Assembly (NCBI GenBank): GCA_019828595.1
Contig: JAHQRK010000006.1
Location: forward strand, 186,001-250,000
Reading direction: 5' to 3'
Length of the DNA: 64,000 nucleotides
From: Aphanomyces cochlioides
Taxonomy: Eukaryota; Oomycota; Saprolegniomycetes; Saprolegniales; Verrucalvaceae
Shown here: positions 58,374 to 64,000 of the stretch, piece by piece
How the letters are laid out: each line of letters begins with the position of its first letter
Numbering within the stretch: the first letter of the stretch is position 1
Notes under the pieces: model-generated
Seen by the model: the letters and a program-made list of their open reading frames with translations, nothing else
Told to the model about the DNA's origin: nothing
Database searches by the model: none
Translations under genes and position numbers: made by a program

Positions 58374-60292
58374 ATGGTCAAATTGTTCTGCGTTGAGGTT
58401 GGCGAGGAAAGGGCTTTCCCTGTGGACGTTGCTGCTGATGAGAATGTGGGAGATCTCAAGGACAAGATCAAGGAGAAGAAACCACAAAGTATCACTTGCG
58501 ACGCGGATCGCTTGGGGCTTTATCGTGTGGATGGCCTGACTCAGACTCTGGATGATCAAATTGTCCTCAATGGAGCCGTCATTGACTTGTCCACGAAGCA
58601 GTTGAGCGATTTCAGTGGATCTACGAAGAAATTGGTCGATTCAATTCCTTTATCCATGTACCCCCAACTACATGACTCTTCCGTTGGGAAAATTCACGTT
58701 TTGGTTGTCAGACCAGAAGGTGCAGTAAGTGATCATACATTACAAGCCCAGTCTGTGGAGTTTCAAGATGCTATCATTCGCCAAAGTAGACGCCAAAATC
58801 AACTTCAAACGGAAGTTCTTACAGCCTTTCTACCTCACAAGTCTGACAAGTCCTACACTGATGGTGCATTGGTCGAAAACTTTGACAAACAATGGTTGCG
58901 CGGAATCGTCCAGTGCTCTGGCGACTTACCGAATGTATCCGAGCTAGAGAATATTGCTTCTGGCTCTCTACGAATTCGTATTCCTGTTGATGATCCTGCT
59001 GGTCTATTTGCTGATATTGAAGCTCCGGAAGACCCCCCTCTGAATTAATTGCACAAGTCTTTGAAAAAAATACAGCCAAACGTTGTCCACTTGTGATGCA
59101 AAGACTCAAGGACATTATGTTTCGTAAAATCCTTGTCGGGGACACCTAAAGTTCATATCATCATTACTGGGACAACATTATTTGCGACACATTGTGCTTC
59201 TTGTTTCGAGACATTGGCGCTAAAATTAATCGAGATTCCAACAATTCCACATCCACTTCGACCTACAGACCCGACTTCATATTTCTTCTTTTCAATGTGT
59301 GTGTCTTCAGAGGCGAAGAAAAAACGGCAGGGGTAGATCCAGAAGTTCCTCGCAAGGAATTGATTGATAAAATTCAGTGGACCTACGACCCAGCACCATA
59401 TTTATTTGGTTATGCCGTGTGTGGATTCTATTTGTGTCTTTATGCCATTGAACCCCTTCGTGTGAAAAGTGACGGAAAGAGATCAGACAAGAAACCCAGA
59501 GTTCCAAGCTGCCAAACACATCTTTTGGGTCGTTTTATGCTGGACACATATCGTGGTCGTTTGGAATTATTTCGGTCACTTGTTAACATCTCCCAGTTTC
59601 TTAAAAAGATTGCAGACTTATGTCCTCAGCCAAAAGACAACATATTTTTAGACAAGAAACGTATTACCTTCGAACAAAGGAACGGTGTATCGATTGTCAA
59701 GAAGACGTTTCCATCTAGTGAAGCAAGTTGGCGTATCGAACATTTGAAATTAATTTACAAAGAGATGGAGCAACATCGAGTTCCAAATGTTGATACTTTG
59801 ATTGGCACTGGGAGCAATTACGTTTTATTGAGTCCAGTTGGTGAATGCATATCCGAGGACAATAAAAGAATACCAAAGAATGTGACAGAGCTTTTGCAAG
59901 CCCTTGTGAGTGTGCTTGAGGCATTGGTTGTACTTCATTCAATTGGATGGATGCATCGTGATGTTCGATGGGCAAATGTTGTCAAGAAAAAAAAATCTTC
60001 CAAGTGGTTTCTCATCGATTTTGATGATGCAGCAAAATCACCAAAACAAAACAACCCAGGCGAACAGTTGACAAGTCAAGAACATGCTCCTGAGATATTT
60101 GGAAATGGTTCTCATACAACTTCTGTCGATGTTTGGGCAGTAGGGAATTTGATTCTCAGTTGGAACCATAGTCGAAGTAAGGTACTGGATGATTTTGGCC
60201 TTAGACTTGTCGATGCAAATCCAGAGAAGCGACCAAAGGCAGGAGAAGTATTGAAAAAGATCAAAGTTATGCTGGATAAGAAAAAATATTAG
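58374..60292 (+). pseudogene. CRN effector-type gene with protein-kinase C-terminus (right arm)
   Basis: Mirror copy of 54170-56088, with the same header, the same C6-run frame change (59033-59038 region) and TAA near 59147, and the same kinase motifs (HRD-type loop and DFD at the DFG position). All visible residues are identical to the left arm. Confidence 0.82.
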
Positions 60293-60539
60293 CACGCGGC
60301 TTAAAAAATTCTAAAAAGATAATAATCTCTGTGACAAAGAAATTTTGGGTCGTCAGTCGATGTTTTGGCAAAAAATAGAACGATTTCACGATGCTATCGT
60401 TTCGTTGATGTTCGTGGTTGTCTTACCTGAAGCTGTCAAAATAGCAATGAATTATGTAATCAAGACTGCCTGTAACGATATCGTCGATGGCGAGAAGTCC
60501 CGACCTTTCTGCGGAAGCAGTGCTGCAAATAGCGCGATA

Positions 60540-62032
60540 CTGATTTCCCTCCGGTTTGGAAACGGTCACAACTCGATAATTTCTGAAACATTATAAGTAT
60601 AGATTTTCGGAGTTTTTGGATGACGATCAAAGTTTCAAAATTTTGAATTCATTGTTCACAATGACCAAGACAAGAATGACCATCCATGACAAGAACCTCC
60701 TCCGCTTGAGATGGAAGTCGCAACCGCACGGGACGTACACTGAGTTGGGAATATGGGCAGCACAAGAGTTTAAACTACTCAAACCGCCGACTAAGTCAGC
60801 AATATGCAAGATCCTGAAAAAGGGAGACTCTCAACGCTTTGATGCTAAGTCTAGAAAGAATGACAGCTCAGTGCGATTGCCGGAAATTGAAAGCGAATTA
60901 GCCAGTTGGGTCCTAAAATGTGAAGCTATCGGAGTCTCCATAACTGGAGACTTGATCAAACACCAAGCTTTCGAACTGTGCAACACGAGCGGCATACCGC
61001 CTTGCACGATGCTGGCCTTCTCGAACGGCTGGCTCGAAAAATTCCAGAAGAGACACGGCTTCAGCAACAAAATTCAGCACGGCGAAGCGCGTTCAGCATG
61101 CCTTGAAGCTGTGGACAAAGGCCGTCAAGCTATGATGAAAGCTACCACGGGCTACTCCAAACATGATGTTTTCAATATGGATGAGACATCGTACTTCTTT
61201 TCGTTGGCACCTCACCGCTCCATTACTCGTAATCGCCTGCCTGGCGTGAAGAAATCAAAGAAGCGAATCTCCATAGCTCTTACCACAAACGCGAACGGTT
61301 TGGAGATGATCGATCCACTCTTCATTGGCAATGCTCAGCGACCAAGATGTTTCAAAGGCAAAAGCTGCAAAGATCTTGGGTTCAAATATGCTGCAAGTAA
61401 GAAGGCTTGGATGAACTCCACCATTTTCAAGTCTTACCTCAACGATCTCAACGACAAAATGGCTTCTCAAGGTCGCAAAATCTTGCTGTTGGTCGACAAT
61501 GTATCCTCTCACAAAGTGGAGATCGACTTGACTAATGTTGAACTCAAATTCCTGCCTCCTAACACAACTGCAACCTCTTGACGCCGGAATTATTGCTTCC
61601 TTCAAGGCAAAAATCAAGAAGCAACTTGAGCATGCCCTAAAACAAGTCAACTGTGTGATATCTGGTGGCCAGGCCAAACTGTATGACGTACCGCTTCTCG
61701 ATGCAATTCGTCGGGCTCGAGATGCTTGGAGAGAAGTGACACCATCGACAATATCAAACTGCTGGGAGCGTATTGGGATTCTTGATGATGGCTTGTCGAC
61801 ACTGAGTCATCAATTTGAGAATTGGAGTGTTGAGGACAATGGTCTTACACTAGTGTAGTTGATTAACACAGTTCTTGCTTGATCTTGTTGACGATGTAGT
61901 GATGTTTCCACCATCAGAAATGAAGTCTCAATGAATGGTAAAGGAGCTTACCCCTTAAACTAATACCTTTAAAATTTTATATATCTAAACAATTAATGTT
62001 TTTCAGCCGTTTCCAAACGGGAGGGAAATCAG
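60540..62032 (+). mobile_element. pogo/Fot1-type transposon (right arm copy)
   Basis: Mirror of 52430-53922, with identical ends and TA flanks. It reached this arm by the inverted duplication, not by a second jump. Confidence 0.88.
60616..61858 (+). pseudogene. pogo-type transposase, right arm copy
   Basis: Mirror of 52604-53846, including the same frameshift before the third catalytic Asp near 61570. Confidence 0.85.
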
Positions 62033-62055
62033 TATATATCTCATCCACTTGTTTG

Positions 62056-62462
62056 TTAAATTTCCTTGATCTTGTCCACCTGTGAAGCTGCTGACAGCGG
62101 CTTTCGATGAATCGTAGGCAAAAGTGCCAATTTTTGCGGCATGACATCAGCGATGGAGCCGACGTTGATCACGCGGGCGTTGGTTTGGAGCACGGGGAGC
62201 AAGAATTTCGTCAAGAAGAATGGCGCCGTCAAGTTGAGATCCATCACTTTGTTCCACCTCTTCTTGTCACGCGTTGGGAACCCACCTCCACATGCAATCC
62301 CCTACGCTTCCATGGGCTCATTAATTCACGGCGTTTTCTCTACCGAGTTGTTGATCAGCGTGTGGAGCATGGATTCGCGTTCTTGCAACGCTGTGACGAG
62401 ACATTGGAAGCCTTCAATCGAGCTCAAATCTTCTGGGATCCAGATAAAATTCAGAGGAGTGA
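62056..62462 (-). pseudogene. SDR dehydrogenase C-terminal fragment (right arm)
   Basis: Mirror of piece 2 at 52000-52406. One substitution (62396) changes Ala to Val/Thr depending on frame. The N-terminal piece is missing on this side. Confidence 0.8.
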
Positions 62463-62529
62463 TGAGTTCTGTTCCTAGAAATGAGTCGATCGTACGGGAA
62501 TGCACTGACCGCGTCCTAGATAAAAGCTT

Positions 62530-63029
62530 AAGAAATCGACGGATCAGCCAAAAAGGCAAAGTGCACACCTAGCCCTAAGTTTACTGGAACAGTAAACTGC
62601 AACTTGAAAAATTGTAAAAATACACGCCGTGGCCATTGAGAGATAGTCGGAGTAGAGGAAGCGCCGCTGTCATATCGCTCTCTCTAATGACTTATTAGCC
62701 TTCTAGAAGCTTTCGACAGTGAGCTGAAGGGCCAAATGTATTGAATTGATGACTTTTTAAAGGAGACGTCGACACGAATTTTATTATAATCTTGATACCA
62801 TGACGTGACTTCTTGATTTCACCAGATGACCAAGAAGGGATGTAAACTTTGCGGCTGCGGCAAGCGTCGGTACGGTATGCCGACTCTCTCTATGTTCTTT
62901 GCTTACATTGGATGAACAATTTACGATTTGTAGCATTACATTTACGACTTTTGCGGCGGAAATTGATGGCGTCGTTCCTGCGGATGTCAATATAGAAGCT
63001 CAATGGTGTCCTCCACCTGGTCTGAGTAT
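62530..63029. repeat. outer, diverged extension of the inverted duplication, with empty transposon site
   Basis: 62530-62593 is the inverse of 51651-51717, and 62591-63029 is the inverse of 46112-46549. The two left segments are separated by element B, whose target AGT/ACT is single here (62591-62593). Several substitutions and small indels separate the copies, more than in the inner arms. Confidence 0.85.
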
Positions 63030-63280
63030 TTCTTTCTTCTTGTCCCGGCTCGGCCTGGAAATATTAACACCAGAGATTTTGATGCATCTTCCACGCGCAA
63101 TTTCTTCAAAGGTAATGTCCTTTACTGAAAATTTCACATTTTTGTGTTTTGGATCTGTTCGTTGCCGCTTTGATACGATAGGAGAAGGGACAACAATACA
63201 CAGGGGAACCTTTTTCTTTTGCCGTACTTCGTGAATCGCTCTTCTCCGTCGTCATCTTTTAGAAGTTGCTTTTGGCGTGA
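63030..63280 (-). pseudogene. duplicated fragment of the CRN-type NTPase gene
   Basis: Closely matches 43406-43660 in the same orientation (shared CTTGTCCCGGCTCGGCCTGG), with substitutions and small indels. Encodes only part of the region before the Walker A loop. It is joined abruptly at both sides. Confidence 0.75.
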
Positions 63281-64000
63281 TTCGACGGCTATTAATTAAT
63301 ACTACCTCTGTCCAGGAATAATTGCGACTGGATATTCGACTTGACAATATATCTTGGTTTTATTAAACATATTTCGTTGACGAATCTGAAAATATAAAAA
63401 AAAGACACAGGGCTGAGAGATTAGACGACGACATGCTTTACGTTATGACACATTTCTATTCTCCTGATTATATAAATGATGTGTGTTGCATCGTTTAAAT
63501 CGGATCCTTCGAGCAATTGACAGAGACCTTCAAGTCGATCCTCTTCCTCAATGCGAGCGTCCAGAAGATCAAGAGCCAAGCAATCGACATCAAGCGCCTT
63601 CAAAGACCTGGGGATCTTGTAGTTGTTGCAGCCTTCATGTTCAATGCAAAGACACATCACACGTTGCAGCGTTGCAAAAGTTCGATCAAGTGTCTCTGAT
63701 CCAAGTTGTGCAAACGAATCATGAACAGCTTGGACAAGTTCTTCAATTGTGCTCACATCTTTTTCATGCTGGAGTGCTTGTATCGCATTGAAAAACCCTA
63801 GATCTAGAACGTTCAAATCGGGAGATTGGGCTGGCTGGTTCATAAGGCTAATACTCCATTCACCACAAAGTGGCAACAATCGATGGGTCGTCTACTTTCA
63901 CGTGCGGGCGGGCATTGTCTTGTTGAATGATCACGCTTCGATTTCCATTCACACTCACCCAACTTCGTTGAATTGCAGGAAACACTTTCTCACAAAGGAA
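63281..64000 (-). mobile_element. Tc1/mariner-like element, truncated by window end
   Basis: Near 63281 the sequence shares 31 bp with 30944 (CGACGGCTATTAATTAATAC then TACCTCTGT). The minus-strand transposase (63421 to window end) has NQPAQSPDLNVLDLGFFNAI and QHEKDVSTIEELVQAVHDSF. Beyond a frame change near 63870, VIIQQDNARPHVKVDD, the second Asp region, is visible. It is a different subfamily from the copy at 30944. Confidence 0.85.

Larger units (their letters stand above)
57239..62529. repeat. right arm of the giant palindrome
   Basis: See left arm. Ends at AAGCTT (62524-62529), after which the sequence jumps to the equivalent of 51717 in the left flank, skipping ~215 bp. Confidence 0.95.

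Noticed and set aside
51933..62529. Two independent CRN gene insertions
   Set aside because: Identical flanks, transposon, frame damage and constant mirror sum show one inverted duplication.

Overview
The window is eukaryotic nuclear DNA, most likely from an oomycete, and the Saprolegniales (for example Aphanomyces) fit best. The reasons are gene-dense unique DNA with very short introns (mostly 42-60 nt, donors GTAAG/GTACG, acceptors TAG), bidirectional promoters of 100-200 bp, a receptor/lipid-kinase fusion of the GPCR-bigram kind, Crinkler (CRN) effector-type genes, and oomycete-type transposons (DUF6818-like helper genes, a Crypton, PIF/Harbinger, pogo, Tc1/mariner, Ty3/gypsy). The species cannot be fixed from the sequence alone.

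Region 1 (1-22,400) is conserved euchromatin. In order it holds the last codons of a repeat-protein paralogue, a sigma-like glutathione transferase, a lysine/glutamine-rich protein with six copies of a ~28-residue motif, an MTG1-type permuted mitoribosome GTPase divergent from a phytanoyl-CoA-hydroxylase-like oxygenase, a LYC1-like acetyltransferase, a nine-exon FANCI homologue, maleylacetoacetate isomerase divergent from an amphipathic-repeat membrane protein, a ten-exon ZW10 homologue, a seven-exon Slo/BK-type potassium channel, an F-box-like protein and a HIT-family gene. Exon structures were checked by reading-frame continuity.

Region 2 (22,400-30,300) holds a second HIT gene whose first intron is filled by a 3.0-kb Harbinger element, then a remarkable gene: signal peptide, EGF-like module, seven-helix receptor, PIK helical domain and class III-like PI3-kinase, with a long insertion in the kinase N-lobe.

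Region 3 (30,900-51,900) is a transposon and effector mosaic: a mariner fragment, a duplicated transposon end, a Crypton tyrosine recombinase, a CRN-type P-loop NTPase gene cut in two by a Ty3/gypsy element that has lost its RNase H, a degenerate CRN kinase gene, and a Harbinger element nested inside another Harbinger-like element.

Region 4 (51,900-63,000) is a near-perfect palindrome with ~5.3-kb arms and an 11-bp spacer. Each arm carries a CRN-kinase gene, a pogo transposon, an SDR pseudogene fragment and a 39-codon ORF near the centre. A more diverged outer extension on the right preserves the empty target site of the nested Harbinger-like element on the left. The window ends in a second mariner-like element.
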